From Photobacterium leiognathi (GTDB lineage: Bacteria; Pseudomonadota; Gammaproteobacteria; Enterobacterales; Vibrionaceae), in contig NZ_CP131601.1 in NCBI RefSeq assembly GCF_030685535.1, positions 1,860,001 to 1,924,000 of the forward strand: a stretch of DNA of 64,000 nucleotides, in the 5' to 3' direction. The notes under the pieces are model-generated. The model did no database searches and was not told the origin of the DNA. It saw only the letters and a program-made list of their open reading frames with translations. This document shows, piece after piece, positions 36,150-45,871 of this stretch (its first letter is position 1; each line of letters begins with the position of its first letter). The position numbers were made by a program, and so were the translations under genes.

Positions 36150-37376
36150 ATGAACACAACTATTCAAATTAATGAGCTCGAATCTTTGCTCATAGCAATA
36201 ATCGTGCTTTTTCTCGGTTACTTTATTAACAGCAAAGTTGCGTTTTTAAGAAAATATAATATCCCTGAACCTATTGTTGGTGGCTTAGTTGTCGCTGTTG
36301 TTATTACTATTTTCCATTTCCAAGGTTTTGACATTGTTTTCAAACTCAGCATGAAAAATGCACTAATGGAAATGTTCTTTGCAACTGTTGGTTTAGCTGC
36401 GAGTTATAAATTATTAGCGAAGGGTGGATCCCGCGTTTTCCTTTTCTTAGCGCTAGCCACTGTTTTTATCGTTATCCAGAATGCTGTAGGTGTAAGTTTA
36501 AGTAAGCTACTTGGTCTAGATCCTTTACTTGGTCTTGTGGTTGGTTCAATTACCCTATCAGGTGGTCATGGTACAGGTGCAGCTTGGGCACAAACCTTCT
36601 CTACTGATTACGGCTTAAATACGCTTGAACTGTCTATGGCTTCAGCAACCTTTGGATTGATCATGGGTGGTATTATTGGTGGACCTGTTGCACAGCGTTT
36701 GATCAATAAATACAACCTAAAATCTGATTTTGGTGAAAGTGGTAACCACCACATCGATCACCCAGATCTTGTGACTTACAGTGATAAAGAAGAAGATCGC
36801 ATTACTTCAAAAAACACCATTGAAGTGCTGTTTATCCTTCTACTTTGTGTTGCAGGTGCATCACATGCTAAAGACTTTGTAGACAGTTTTGGTATTAGTG
36901 CCCTACGCATTCCTGAGTTCGTTTACGCACTATTTATCGGTGTGTTTATTACTAACTTGTGTGAAGGTACTAAGTGCTACAAAATCAACAAAGAAACTGT
37001 TGATGCATTAGGTACAATTTCATTATCCCTATTCTTAGCAATGGCACTGATGAGTCTGCATTTATGGGAACTGATGGATCTTGCACTACCAATGCTTGTG
37101 ATTCTTGTTGTACAGACTATCGTACTCGCACTGTTTACTTACTTTGTCACTTTCCGTGTTATGGGTAAGAACTACGATGCAGCAATCATTGCAGGTGGTC
37201 ACTGTGGTTTTGGTATGGGTGCAACACCAACAGCAGTAATGAACATGGGTGCACTTGTATCGCGTAATGGCCCATCGCCACAGGCATTTATGGTAGTGCC
37301 AATTGTAGGTGCGTTCTTTATTGATATTACGAACCTTCTTGTTCTTCAAGGTTATATTAGTTTCCTTGGTCACTAA
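36150..37376 (+). CDS. gltS: Sodium/glutamate symporter GltS
   Basis: Inner-membrane Na+-coupled glutamate importer, 408 residues with about ten helices. GltS signatures: YNIPEPIVGGLVVAVV, SGGHGTGAAWAQTF in the first pore region, and GGHCGFGMGATPTAVMNMG in the second, inverted-repeat pore region. ATG 36150 lies after AGAAG. Monocistronic with a terminator 30 nt after the stop. Confidence 0.95.
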   Translation: MNTTIQINELESLLIAIIVLFLGYFINSKVAFLRKYNIPEPIVGGLVVAVVITIFHFQGFDIVFKLSMKNALMEMFFATVGLAASYKLLAKGGSRVFLFLALATVFIVIQNAVGVSLSKLLGLDPLLGLVVGSITLSGGHGTGAAWAQTFSTDYGLNTLELSMASATFGLIMGGIIGGPVAQRLINKYNLKSDFGESGNHHIDHPDLVTYSDKEEDRITSKNTIEVLFILLLCVAGASHAKDFVDSFGISALRIPEFVYALFIGVFITNLCEGTKCYKINKETVDALGTISLSLFLAMALMSLHLWELMDLALPMLVILVVQTIVLALFTYFVTFRVMGKNYDAAIIAGGHCGFGMGATPTAVMNMGALVSRNGPSPQAFMVVPIVGAFFIDITNLLVLQGYISFLGH

Positions 37377-37405
37377 TAGTTCGCAATAAGCAGAAAAATA
37401 CCATT

Positions 37406-37435
37406 AAGGGGAAAGAGAAATCTTTCCCCTTTTTA
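37406..37435 (+). terminator. Terminator of gltS
   Basis: Stem AAGGGGAAAGA/TCTTTCCCCTT with a 4-nt loop and T-run. Confidence 0.92.
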
Positions 37436-37685
37436 TTTTCTCAAGAAAACACCCTCAAAAAAATAAAACAATTCATTTACAAATAATCTTATTAATCTGT
37501 GATTCTAAATTCGGATTCCATTTTATTTTTGTCATTTCCCTTCATTTGTAACAAAGAATTTCTATCCAATTTTAAATTTGAAAAATCTTGATAATATTCG
37601 CCAACTTTTAAAACCTACGTTTGAACAAATAACCTAGATTTTGTTGGCGAAAGCTTTTGCTTACAAAGTGCTAATTGAGATAAGT
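37436..37685. other. Intergenic region upstream of the OFA transporter
   Basis: AT-rich; presumably holds the promoter of the next gene. No operator recognised. Confidence 0.4.
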
Positions 37686-38915
37686 ATGAAAAAATTTGAT
37701 AGAGCGATGCAGATCCTGCTTGCAGGTTTCTGTATCAACTTGTGTATGGGTATTCTTTACGCGTGGAGTGTTTTCAAAAAAGCACTTGTTGTTGATCTTG
37801 GCTGGTCGAATGCCGATGCATCACTACCTTACACAGTAGCGATTATTACATTCTCATTGTCATTACTGGTTGCAGGTATTCTTCAAGACCGCATGGGTCC
37901 TCGTCGTGTACTTATTCTAGGTACTATGATGGTAGGTCTGGGTATGATCGTTTCAAGCTTTGCTACATCGCCAGCAATGCTGATCGTTACCTTCGGTATC
38001 ATGACAGGTTGTGGTATTGGTTTTGGCTACGCATGTTTAAGCCCATCAGCTATGAAGTGGTTCCACCCTTCTAAAAAAGGTTTAGTTAATGGCTTAATCG
38101 CAGCAGGTTTTGGTCTAGCGGCAGTTTACCTTGCACCACTAACGTCTTTCCTAATTAAAGATTTTGGTATTAACAACAGCTTTATGATCCTAGGTATTGC
38201 GATCATTGTTATTGCTGTGCCACTAGCATTTACTATTAATAATCCACCAGCTGACTACACACCTGAAGTACCAGCAGGTTATGATGCGAAAAACAAATCT
38301 GGCAATGCTGCTGATTTAAATTGGCGCTCAATGCTTAAAACACCTCAATTCTACTCACTATGGGTGATGTACGCATTTGCTTCAGCGTCTGGTCTAATGA
38401 TCATCGGTAACATTACGTCTATTGCTGCAACGCAAGCTAACATTACAGATGCAGCTTACCTTGTTGTGATTTTAGCTATCTTCAACTCTGGCGGCCGTGT
38501 TGCAGCAGGTATTCTGTCTGACAAGATTGGTGGTATTAAGACTCTGATGATCGCTTTCATTATGCAAGCAATCAACATGGTGATGTTTGCAACGTTCAAG
38601 TCTGACTTTACCTTAATTATCGGTGCAGCGGTTGCGGGTGTAGGTTACGGTACGCTACTAGCGGTATTCCCGTCTATCATTGCTGACTTCTACGGTCTAA
38701 AGAACTACGGCGCAAACTATGGCGTTCTTTACACAGCTTGGGGTGTGAGTGGTTTCATCGGTCCAGTTGTTGCAGCATTCGCTGTTGATACAACAGGTAC
38801 TTACACACTAGCTTACACTGTGTGTTCTGTAATGCTTGCGGTTGCTGTTGTACTTTCTTTTCTTACTAAGAAAGTAGATTCTGAAGCATTAGCTAAGAAA
38901 ATGGCCAACGCATAA
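37686..38915 (+). CDS. OFA-family MFS transporter (oxalate/formate antiporter-like, YhjX-like)
   Basis: 409-residue major-facilitator protein of the OFA family: LCMGILYAWSVFKKALVVDL in helix 1, LQDRMGPRRVLILG as the loop 2-3 motif, GFGYACLSPSAMKWFHPSKK, and GRVAAGILSDKIGGIKTLM in the second half. E. coli YhjX is a related monocarboxylate (pyruvate-induced) member; substrate here is not determined. ATG 37686 is chosen; an in-frame extension to 37641 is unconserved. Own terminator downstream. Confidence 0.88.
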   Translation: MKKFDRAMQILLAGFCINLCMGILYAWSVFKKALVVDLGWSNADASLPYTVAIITFSLSLLVAGILQDRMGPRRVLILGTMMVGLGMIVSSFATSPAMLIVTFGIMTGCGIGFGYACLSPSAMKWFHPSKKGLVNGLIAAGFGLAAVYLAPLTSFLIKDFGINNSFMILGIAIIVIAVPLAFTINNPPADYTPEVPAGYDAKNKSGNAADLNWRSMLKTPQFYSLWVMYAFASASGLMIIGNITSIAATQANITDAAYLVVILAIFNSGGRVAAGILSDKIGGIKTLMIAFIMQAINMVMFATFKSDFTLIIGAAVAGVGYGTLLAVFPSIIADFYGLKNYGANYGVLYTAWGVSGFIGPVVAAFAVDTTGTYTLAYTVCSVMLAVAVVLSFLTKKVDSEALAKKMANA

Positions 38916-38932
38916 CACCAGAAATACTTAAT

Positions 38933-38967
38933 GAAAGGCTCAGTTAATCTGAGTCTTTCTTTTTTCT
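38933..38967 (+). terminator. Terminator of the OFA transporter
   Basis: Stem GAAAGGCTCAG with CTGAGTCTTTC (one G-U pair), 5-nt loop, T-rich tail. Confidence 0.88.
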
Positions 38968-39498
38968 AAGATCATTTCATTAATTTTAAAAATAAACAAT
39001 ACTCCGTTAGTAAACCCACAGATATTAGGCATAAATACCATTATAATTAAAGAAAATACTTCTTTTATCTACTAACAAAGATTTTACCAGTTATTTTACC
39101 CAGGATTTTAAAATCGCAACAACCTGCATATTTAATCAAAATTTTGAATATACCCTTCTGTAAATCCAATACTTACCCTCCTATTTCTCTGACTGCTTTA
39201 ATTTTTTATACAACTGTTTAAATCCTGTCACCGCGTAAAAAGACACGAAAATATCTAAACAATCATAATATTACCTAAACTTAATATTGATGATTTTAAG
39301 CAGTGAATAATTAATCACAAATCGTAACTATTCCTATTTTGTTCGTTTTTTCATCTTGTTAGCGTTCCGTGATCTTCATCGCGCCAATCACTAGACCTTT
39401 TTTTTTCTCTTTCTATAATTAACAACTGTTAATAGTTTGTTAATTTATTTGTTTTTACAGTTTTAATTTCACATCAGGACCAACAAAGGAAGGTACAA
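38968..39498. other. Long intergenic region upstream of aapJ
   Basis: 531 nt, AT-rich, no frame. TGAATAATTAATCA at 39304-39317 is close to an ArgR half-site pair (TGAAT-N4-ATTCA) but one half is imperfect. AAGGAAGG before aapJ is a strong ribosome-binding site. The region probably contains a long leader. Confidence 0.4.
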
Positions 39499-40527
39499 AT
39501 GGCTAATAAATTATCAGTTGTATTTGCGGCGTTAGCCTCTTCAACTGCCCTTTTTGCTGCAAATGTTAATGCTGAAGCCACGCTCGATAAGGTAATGAAG
39601 CAAGGTTATATTCAATGTGGTGTCAGTGCTGGTCTACCTGGTTTTTCTAACCCAAATGCTAAGGGTCAATGGGAAGGACTTGATGTAGAGTTTTGTCAAG
39701 CAATCGCTGCTGCAACGATTGGCGATAAATCTAAAGTCAAATACATTCCGCTAACAGCAAAAGAACGTTTCACTGCCCTACAGTCTGGTGAAATTGACGT
39801 GTTATCACGTAACACAACATGGACACTGCACCGCGATACCGCGCTGGGTTTGAACTTTACAGGCGTTAACTACTACGACGGTCAAGGCTTCATGGTGAAA
39901 AAAGACATGGGCATCAAAAGTGCAAAAGAGCTTAACGGTGCTGCCGTTTGTGTACAATCAGGTACAACAACTGAACTCAACCTTGCCGATTACTTCCGTG
40001 TAAACGGTATGGAATACAAGCCCGTAGTATTTGATACTGCGCCACAAACGTCTAAAGGTTTCGACTCAGGTCGTTGTGATGTGCTAACTACCGACCAATC
40101 TGGTCTATATGCCCTTCGCTTAAACCTAAAAGATCCAAGCTCTGCGGTTGTCCTACCAGAAATCATTTCAAAAGAGCCATTAGGTCCTGTCGTACGTCAA
40201 GGTGATGATCAATGGTTCAACATCGTACGCTGGACGCTATTTACCATGATCAACGCTGAAGAGTTTGGTGTGACATCAGCCAATGTAGATAAGCTGGCTA
40301 AAGAGTCAAAAGATCCTAACATTCGCCGCCTAATTGGTTTAGATGGACCAAAAGGTAAAGGCTTGGGTCTGAAAGACGATTGGGGTTACCAAATCATTAA
40401 ACAGGTTGGTAACTACGGTGAGAGCTTTGAACGTACTGTTGGTGAAGGTTCTCCTCTGAAAATTAAACGTGGTCTGAATGCGCTATGGACACAAGGCGGT
40501 ATCCAATACGCACCACCAATTCGTTAA
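39499..40527 (+). CDS. aapJ: General L-amino-acid ABC transporter substrate-binding protein AapJ
   Basis: Periplasmic binding protein of the AapJQMP/BztABCD family (broad-range L-amino acids, especially Glu/Asp). Signal peptide ends near ANVNA (residue 25); mature part begins EATLDKVMKQGYIQCGVSAG. SBP_bac_3 motifs include GLDVEFCQAIAAATIGD, SRNTTWTLHRDTALGLNFTG and DVLTTDQSGLYALR. 342 residues, about 100 more than short polar amino-acid binders, as is typical of AapJ. 129 nt separate it from aapQ. Confidence 0.94.
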   Translation: MANKLSVVFAALASSTALFAANVNAEATLDKVMKQGYIQCGVSAGLPGFSNPNAKGQWEGLDVEFCQAIAAATIGDKSKVKYIPLTAKERFTALQSGEIDVLSRNTTWTLHRDTALGLNFTGVNYYDGQGFMVKKDMGIKSAKELNGAAVCVQSGTTTELNLADYFRVNGMEYKPVVFDTAPQTSKGFDSGRCDVLTTDQSGLYALRLNLKDPSSAVVLPEIISKEPLGPVVRQGDDQWFNIVRWTLFTMINAEEFGVTSANVDKLAKESKDPNIRRLIGLDGPKGKGLGLKDDWGYQIIKQVGNYGESFERTVGEGSPLKIKRGLNALWTQGGIQYAPPIR

Positions 40528-40599
40528 TCTTTTTCTCCCAAGTTACCTCGCGGTACCAGGGTAGATCACCTTTTAAGATAATAAGAAACTTCGCAATAC

Positions 40600-40623
40600 A
40601 TAGGGATTCGGGATCGGATCCCT
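40600..40623 (+). other. Hairpin between aapJ and aapQ
   Basis: TAGGGA pairs with TCCCTA around a GC-containing loop, a typical stem between a binding-protein gene and its permease that can protect the upstream mRNA and give higher binding-protein levels. Role inferred from position. Confidence 0.5.
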
Positions 40624-40656
40624 ACTTTACATCTCAATAGGAACTGAGGTTGTTTT

Positions 40657-41856
40657 ATGGCTCCTACATCACAAACGTCAGATGTATCACGTCTAAAATC
40701 TAAACAAAGCATTTTCTATAACCCCACTTTTCGCTCTGTGATATTTCAAGTGGTGGCTGTAGTTGGACTAGTGTTCTTTTTTTACTCTATCGTAAATAAT
40801 GCGCTAACCAATTTAGAGTCTCGTGGTATTTCTACAGGCTTCGACTTTCTAACCCAAGAAGCAGGTTTCGGGATCGGTTTAACTCTGATCGAATATGATG
40901 AAACTTATAGCTATGGGCGAACATTTGTTGTCGGATTACTTAACACTGCATTAGTAGCGGTATTAGGTATTATCCTTGCAACAATCATCGGCTTTATCAT
41001 GGGCGTGGCTCGCCTATCATCTAACTGGTTGATCAGTCGATTAGCCGCCGTCTACATTGAAGTATTTCGTAATATCCCACTCTTATTGCAAATCTTTTTT
41101 TGGTATTTTGCAGTGCTTCAAGCACTCCCTTCGCCACGACAAAGTGTCAGTTTGGGTGAAGCCATCTTTCTTAATGTTCGTGGATTATCGATCCCAAGCC
41201 CTATCTACGGCTCAGGCTCAGAAATCATCGGCTGGTGTTTGGCCATTGCGGTGGTGTTATCGATTATTTTCTACCGTTACGCTAAAAAGAAACAGCAACA
41301 AACAGGACAACAACTGCCTGTTTTATACACTGTCGCGGGGCTTGTTTTAGGCTTACCTTTGATTGCGTTTTTCGTCACAGGCATGCCGATCACACTAGAA
41401 TATCCAGAGCTCAAAGGTTTTAACTTTAAAGGTGGTATCACCATCGTGCCTGAACTGGCAGCCTTGTTACTGGCATTAAGTATTTACACGGCCTCTTTCA
41501 TCGCAGAGATTGTACGATCTGGTATCAACGCGGTTAGCCATGGGCAAACAGAAGCAGCCGAAGCACTTGGTTTATCCAAAGGTAAAACGTTACGTCTGGT
41601 AGTGGTGCCGCAAGCACTGCGTATTATTATTCCCCCACTCACGAGTCAATATCTAAACCTCACCAAAAACTCATCGCTTGCAATGGCAATTGGTTATCCA
41701 GATCTTGTCTCAGTCTTTGCTGGTACAACCTTAAACCAAACAGGACAAGCGATTGAAATCATTGCTATGACTATGGCGGTGTACTTAACACTAAGTTTAT
41801 TAACTTCGTTATTGATGAATATCTATAACAAGAAAGTTGCATTGGTAGAGAGGTAA
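40657..41856 (+). CDS. aapQ: General L-amino-acid ABC transporter permease AapQ
   Basis: First permease subunit, 399 residues. The N-terminal extension with a helix (about 25-48) and a large periplasmic insert are characteristic of AapQ/BztB. ABC permease core: EVFRNIPLLLQIFFWYF, then the coupling motif SHGQTEAAEALGLSKGKTLR and PPLTSQYLNLTKNSSLAMAI. GAACTGAGG lies upstream of ATG 40657. Four nt separate it from aapM. Confidence 0.94.
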   Translation: MAPTSQTSDVSRLKSKQSIFYNPTFRSVIFQVVAVVGLVFFFYSIVNNALTNLESRGISTGFDFLTQEAGFGIGLTLIEYDETYSYGRTFVVGLLNTALVAVLGIILATIIGFIMGVARLSSNWLISRLAAVYIEVFRNIPLLLQIFFWYFAVLQALPSPRQSVSLGEAIFLNVRGLSIPSPIYGSGSEIIGWCLAIAVVLSIIFYRYAKKKQQQTGQQLPVLYTVAGLVLGLPLIAFFVTGMPITLEYPELKGFNFKGGITIVPELAALLLALSIYTASFIAEIVRSGINAVSHGQTEAAEALGLSKGKTLRLVVVPQALRIIIPPLTSQYLNLTKNSSLAMAIGYPDLVSVFAGTTLNQTGQAIEIIAMTMAVYLTLSLLTSLLMNIYNKKVALVER

Positions 41857-41860
41857 CACG

Positions 41861-42958
41861 ATGAAGAAACATGAATTTCTACCAGACTTGCCGCCACCAG
41901 CAAACACCGTTGGTATTATTGGCTGGCTACGAACGAACTTGTTTTCATCAATCACTAATAGTATTGCAACCCTTCTACTGGGCTATTTTGCTGTACTTGG
42001 GATCTGGTACATCATTGATTGGGCATTTATTAATGCCGATTGGTCTGGTGACAGCCGTGATGCCTGTACCAGCAGCGGTGCTTGTTGGACGTTTATCAAC
42101 GTACGCTTTGATCAGTTTATGTATGGCTTCTATCCAACAGAAGAGTTATGGCGACCACAATTATTCTACGCCACATTAGCTATCTTCATTGGTTTGTTGG
42201 CCTACGAAAAAACGCCGTATCGTGGCTGGATTTGGCTGTTCTTCGTTAACATCTACCCATTTATTGCAGGTTTCTTACTTTACGGTGGCGTATTTGACCT
42301 ACCTGTTGTGGAAACCCACCTTTGGGGCGGATTATTAATCACATTAATCATTGCCATTGTTGGTATTGTCGTCTCACTTCCTATCGGTGTCGTATTAGCC
42401 TTAGGTCGACGTTCTGAAATGCCGATCATCCGTAGTATTTGTACGGTATACATTGAACTATGGCGTGGAGTGCCACTAATCACTGTACTCTTTATGGCAT
42501 CAGTGATGTTGCCGCTATTCCTATCATCAGAAATGGAAACCAATAAACTGATCCGCGCCTTAATGGGTGTTGTGATGTTCAGCGCCGCTTACATGGCAGA
42601 AGTCATACGTGGAGGCTTACAAGCGATCCCTAAAGGGCAATATGAAGCAGCTGACGCACTTGGGCTTACTTACTGGAAGAAGATGTACCTTATTGTGCTG
42701 CCACAAGCGCTGAAAATTACTATCCCATCGATTGTGAATACTTTTATTGGCTTATTTAAAGATACCAGTCTTGTTCTCATCATCGGCATGTTTGATGTGC
42801 TTGGTATTGGACAAGCAGCGACGACCGATCCTGAATGGTTAGGCTTTGCAACCGAGAGCTATGTATTCGTTGCACTGGTCTTCTGGATCTTCTGTTTTGG
42901 TATGTCACGTTACAGTATTTATTTAGAAAACAAGTTGCACACTGGACACAAACGTTAG
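41861..42958 (+). CDS. aapM: General L-amino-acid ABC transporter permease AapM
   Basis: Second permease subunit, 365 residues: several N-terminal helices, a periplasmic loop with two Cys ([10 protein letters not shown]), then the permease core with [40 protein letters not shown] and [20 protein letters not shown]. Co-transcribed with aapQ and aapP (13 nt gap). Confidence 0.94.
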   Translation: MKKHEFLPDLPPPANTVGIIGWLRTNLFSSITNSIATLLLGYFAVLGIWYIIDWAFINADWSGDSRDACTSSGACWTFINVRFDQFMYGFYPTEELWRPQLFYATLAIFIGLLAYEKTPYRGWIWLFFVNIYPFIAGFLLYGGVFDLPVVETHLWGGLLITLIIAIVGIVVSLPIGVVLALGRRSEMPIIRSICTVYIELWRGVPLITVLFMASVMLPLFLSSEMETNKLIRALMGVVMFSAAYMAEVIRGGLQAIPKGQYEAADALGLTYWKKMYLIVLPQALKITIPSIVNTFIGLFKDTSLVLIIGMFDVLGIGQAATTDPEWLGFATESYVFVALVFWIFCFGMSRYSIYLENKLHTGHKR

Positions 42959-42971
42959 CAAGGAAAGCATT

Positions 42972-43748
42972 ATGACGAGTAGTACTTCAAAACCTCAAAC
43001 TGATAACACCAGCTCAGATCTGATGATCCAGCTAACGGATGTGAATAAATGGTATGGTCAGTTCCATGTTCTCAAGAACGTCAATTTAAACGTCAAGAAA
43101 GGCGAAAAGATCGTTATCTGTGGCCCTTCTGGATCGGGAAAATCCACCATGATCCGCTGCATTAACAGTTTGGAAGAACACCAGAAAGGACAAATCATTG
43201 TTGGCGGCACTGAGCTTACAGACGATCTGAAAAACATTGAGTTAGTGCGCAAAGAAGTGGGCATGTGTTTTCAGCACTTTAACTTGTTTCCGCACTTGAC
43301 CGTGTTAGAGAACTGTACCCTCGCCCCTATTTGGGTAAAGAAAATGCCCAAGAAAGAAGCAGAAGCGTTGGCAATGCAATATCTTGAACGTGTTCAGATC
43401 ACCGATCAAGCCAATAAATTCCCCGGTCAACTGTCTGGTGGACAACAACAGCGTGTGAGTATAGCCCGTTCACTGTGTATGAACCCACAAGTCATGCTGT
43501 TTGACGAACCCACTTCAGCCCTTGATCCAGAAATGGTAAGAGAGGTACTGGATGTGATGGTTGAACTGGCTAACGAAGGCATGACCATGCTTTGTGTGAC
43601 TCATGAAATGGGCTTTGCACGACAAGTTGCCGATCGGGTAATTTTTATGGATCAGGGCGAGATCATCGAAGAAAACAACCCACAAGATTTCTTTGATAAC
43701 CCTAAATCAGACCGTACTCAGTTATTCTTAAGTCAGATCCTTCATTAA
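42972..43748 (+). CDS. aapP: General L-amino-acid ABC transporter ATP-binding protein AapP
   Basis: ATPase of the system, 258 residues: Walker [20 protein letters not shown]-loop [20 protein letters not shown], signature [17 protein letters not shown], Walker [17 protein letters not shown]-loop [16 protein letters not shown]. An N-terminal polar tail of about 18 residues precedes the core. Last gene of the operon, followed by a large hairpin. Confidence 0.95.
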   Translation: MTSSTSKPQTDNTSSDLMIQLTDVNKWYGQFHVLKNVNLNVKKGEKIVICGPSGSGKSTMIRCINSLEEHQKGQIIVGGTELTDDLKNIELVRKEVGMCFQHFNLFPHLTVLENCTLAPIWVKKMPKKEAEALAMQYLERVQITDQANKFPGQLSGGQQQRVSIARSLCMNPQVMLFDEPTSALDPEMVREVLDVMVELANEGMTMLCVTHEMGFARQVADRVIFMDQGEIIEENNPQDFFDNPKSDRTQLFLSQILH

Positions 43749-43757
43749 TGGCAATTG

Positions 43758-43820
43758 CTGAATGTTTCAAAGAAAACAAAGTATTAGTAAAAGGCTCTGT
43801 TTCCTCTTTGAAACATTCAG
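43758..43820 (+). terminator. Large inverted repeat after aapP
   Basis: Fifteen-bp perfect arms (CTGAATGTTTCAAAG, 43758-43772, and its complement, 43806-43820) with a partly pairing inner segment. No T-run follows directly, so it may act as a 3' stabiliser or a Rho-dependent end. A short frame starting inside it is not a gene. Confidence 0.6.
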
Positions 43821-43994
43821 TTACACATTAAACTCAATTTCACCACTTCGTTTAAGTATTATACTGGGTAGCAGTGTTAACGTGCTTCAACACAAAGATT
43901 TTAATATTGATGGCGTCGTTATACTTGCTTTTGTGGTAATTTAGCCTCATATATAAATGTATAGTCTTAATATAACTACCCTAAGGGGATTTTT

Positions 43995-44663
43995 ATGAAC
44001 GATCGTATAGTTAATCGTGACGGCGGTTACGAAGGCTTACTATCTACCAATAAGGTTTTACGTAACACCTACTTCTTACTTTCGTTAACTTTGCTATTTT
44101 CTGCTGCTGTAGCAGGAATTGCGATGGCAATGAATGTACCGCCAGTACACTGGATTGTGTTACTCGTTGGCTTCTACGGCCTAATTTTCTTAACTGAACG
44201 TAACCGTAACAGCAGCTTAGGTCTGTTCTTTGTCTTTGCACTAACCGGTTTCATGGGCTTTACCCTTGGTCCCATCCTGAATCTATATGTTAGCGCAGGC
44301 CTAGGCGATGTGGTTGTAACGGCTCTTGGTGGCACAGCGTTCACTTTCCTTGGCTGTTCAGCTTATGCATTAACAACCAAGCGAGATCTGTCATTCTTGA
44401 ACGGTATGTTAATGGCTGGCTTTATCGCTATTATTGTTGCTATGGTTGCTAATATCTTCTTGAAGATGCCAATGCTGTCACTGGCTATTAGCGGTATGTT
44501 TGTACTGTTCTCATCAGCTGCAATTCTGCTGACTACTCAGTCAATTGTACGTGGCGGTGAAACAAACTACATCTCAGCAACAGTGACGTTGTATGTATCT
44601 ATCTACAACCTATTCCTAAGCTTGTTGCAAATTCTTGGTGTTATCAACAGCGATAACAACTAA
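43995..44663 (+). CDS. yccA: Bax inhibitor-1/YccA family membrane protein
   Basis: 222-residue seven-helix inner-membrane protein of the BI-1/YccA family; E. coli YccA is a substrate and modulator of the FtsH protease. Family stretches: STNKVLRNTYFLLSLTLLFS, GFMGFTLGPILNLYVSAGLG and TLYVSIYNLFLSLLQILGV. AAGGGG precedes ATG 43995. It starts a yccA-tusE-yccX-rlmI-yccT-like block. Confidence 0.93.
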   Translation: MNDRIVNRDGGYEGLLSTNKVLRNTYFLLSLTLLFSAAVAGIAMAMNVPPVHWIVLLVGFYGLIFLTERNRNSSLGLFFVFALTGFMGFTLGPILNLYVSAGLGDVVVTALGGTAFTFLGCSAYALTTKRDLSFLNGMLMAGFIAIIVAMVANIFLKMPMLSLAISGMFVLFSSAAILLTTQSIVRGGETNYISATVTLYVSIYNLFLSLLQILGVINSDNN

Positions 44664-44684
44664 GACATTACTTAGTCGAATTTC

Positions 44685-44714
44685 AAATGCCCGCTATTTT
44701 GCGGGCATTTTTGT
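44685..44714 (+). terminator. Terminator of yccA
   Basis: Ten-bp stem AAATGCCCGC/GCGGGCATTT with a 6-nt loop and T-run. Confidence 0.93.
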
Positions 44715-44812
44715 TTCTGAATACCTTTTCGCTAAACATATTATCGACTTTTACTTGCAGCAATGCTGCTCTCTCACTATCCTTTGAGCCGAAATGAATA
44801 CCGAGGCTCATC

Positions 44813-45142
44813 ATGCTTGAATTTAATAACAAAGAAATCGAAACTGACGCACAAGGTTATCTGAAAAACGTTACCGATTGGTGTGAAGAACTGGTGCCCC
44901 TACTTGCAGCAGATGAAGGTATCGAGCTATCTGAAGCGCACTGGGAAGTGATCCGTTTTGTGCGTGAGTTTTACTTAGAATTTAATACATCACCTGCTAT
45001 TCGTATGCTAGTGAAAGCGATGGCGAAACAATACGGTGAAGAAAAAGGAAACTCGCGTTACTTATACCGCTTATTCCCTAAAGGTCCTGCAAAGCAAGCA
45101 ACCAAACTTGCAGGTTTACCTAAAGCAGTGAAATGTATCTAA
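44813..45142 (+). CDS. tusE: Sulfurtransferase TusE (DsrC-like)
   Basis: 109-residue sulfur carrier that passes persulfide from TusBCD to MnmA in tRNA 2-thiouridine synthesis. DsrC family features: [40 protein letters not shown] and the C-terminal GLPKAVKCI with the essential penultimate Cys108. The 268-bp repeat begins 13 nt after the stop, so the repeat forms its 3' untranslated region. Confidence 0.94.
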   Translation: MLEFNNKEIETDAQGYLKNVTDWCEELVPLLAADEGIELSEAHWEVIRFVREFYLEFNTSPAIRMLVKAMAKQYGEEKGNSRYLYRLFPKGPAKQATKLAGLPKAVKCI

Positions 45143-45155
45143 GAGATAACATCTC

Positions 45156-45423
45156 TATACCCAAGTGACTTCAATATGCCTGATTCAGAGCGAAGTCACT
45201 GAGTTGAATTCAAGGAAGACAATGAAGCGGAATAGCGAGCTCTTTCCAAGTTGTCTGACGCAAGAAGTCGGTTCAGTGACACGCTCCCAAAGGGCGAGCG
45301 TCCTTAGCTCTCAGACTTTGTTAACTATTCTCAATGTAGAACCACTATATCTTCGAATCGTTGCCGCGCCTGAGAACTAAGGTCGTCTCGCTGAACACGG
45401 CATCTTGAAGTTACTTGGGTATA
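45156..45423 (+). repeat. 268-bp dispersed element, copy B (MITE-like)
   Basis: Reverse-complement relative of 7462-7729, same length with scattered substitutions. Terminal inverted repeats: TATACCCAAGTGACTTCAAT at the left, and TATACCCAAGTAACTTCAAG on the opposite strand from the right end. It lies between tusE and the acylphosphatase gene, adjacent genes in enterobacteria, so it looks like an insertion. No obvious target-site duplication beyond the TA ends. Confidence 0.85.
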
Positions 45424-45500
45424 TCCTAATAACGACCACAACGGTTTAATATAAATACCAATGTTGTGGTCGTTTTAATATTCGCTTGTTTTTGCAATGT

Positions 45501-45773
45501 TTATTTAATCGCGAAACCATCCATATGCCGCCATTCCAATCGTTCCGTATTAATTGACTGAACATCAGCAAGCTTTACTCCGCTTGCAAGCCAAAGTAAC
45601 AATGAATCAATATCTGACTCCTCACCACAGGCCATGATTTCAACACTGCCATCCGGTAAGTTTTTCGCATAACCTTTTAAGCTATATTTCAATCCTTCAT
45701 GGGCGGTATGAAACCGAAACCCCACCCCTTGAACGCGTCCTGTTACGTTCGCTTTAATACAAAGTTGTGACAT
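45501..45773 (-). CDS. acyP: Acylphosphatase
   Basis: 90-residue acylphosphatase: VTGRVQGVGFRFHTAHEG with the catalytic Arg and GYAKNLPDGSVEIMACGEE with the catalytic Asn. E. coli yccX counterpart, next to tusE as in enterobacteria though convergent with it here. It hydrolyses acyl phosphates in vitro; cellular role unclear. Confidence 0.93.
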   Translation of the reverse strand: MSQLCIKANVTGRVQGVGFRFHTAHEGLKYSLKGYAKNLPDGSVEIMACGEESDIDSLLLWLASGVKLADVQSINTERLEWRHMDGFAIK

Positions 45774-45871
45774 CCATCACCTCAAGTTTTAACTCACTTC
45801 GTCGATATAATTGTTGTATCTCCCACCGAGTTACTCAGCACACTTTTATATATACCAATTAGGATTTAAGC

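Noticed and set aside
39304..39317. ArgR box upstream of aapJ
   Set aside because: One half-site deviates and no second box lies next to it; kept only as a remark.
43762..43944. 60-codon frame after aapP
   Set aside because: Begins inside the aapP inverted repeat, has no ribosome-binding site or family likeness.
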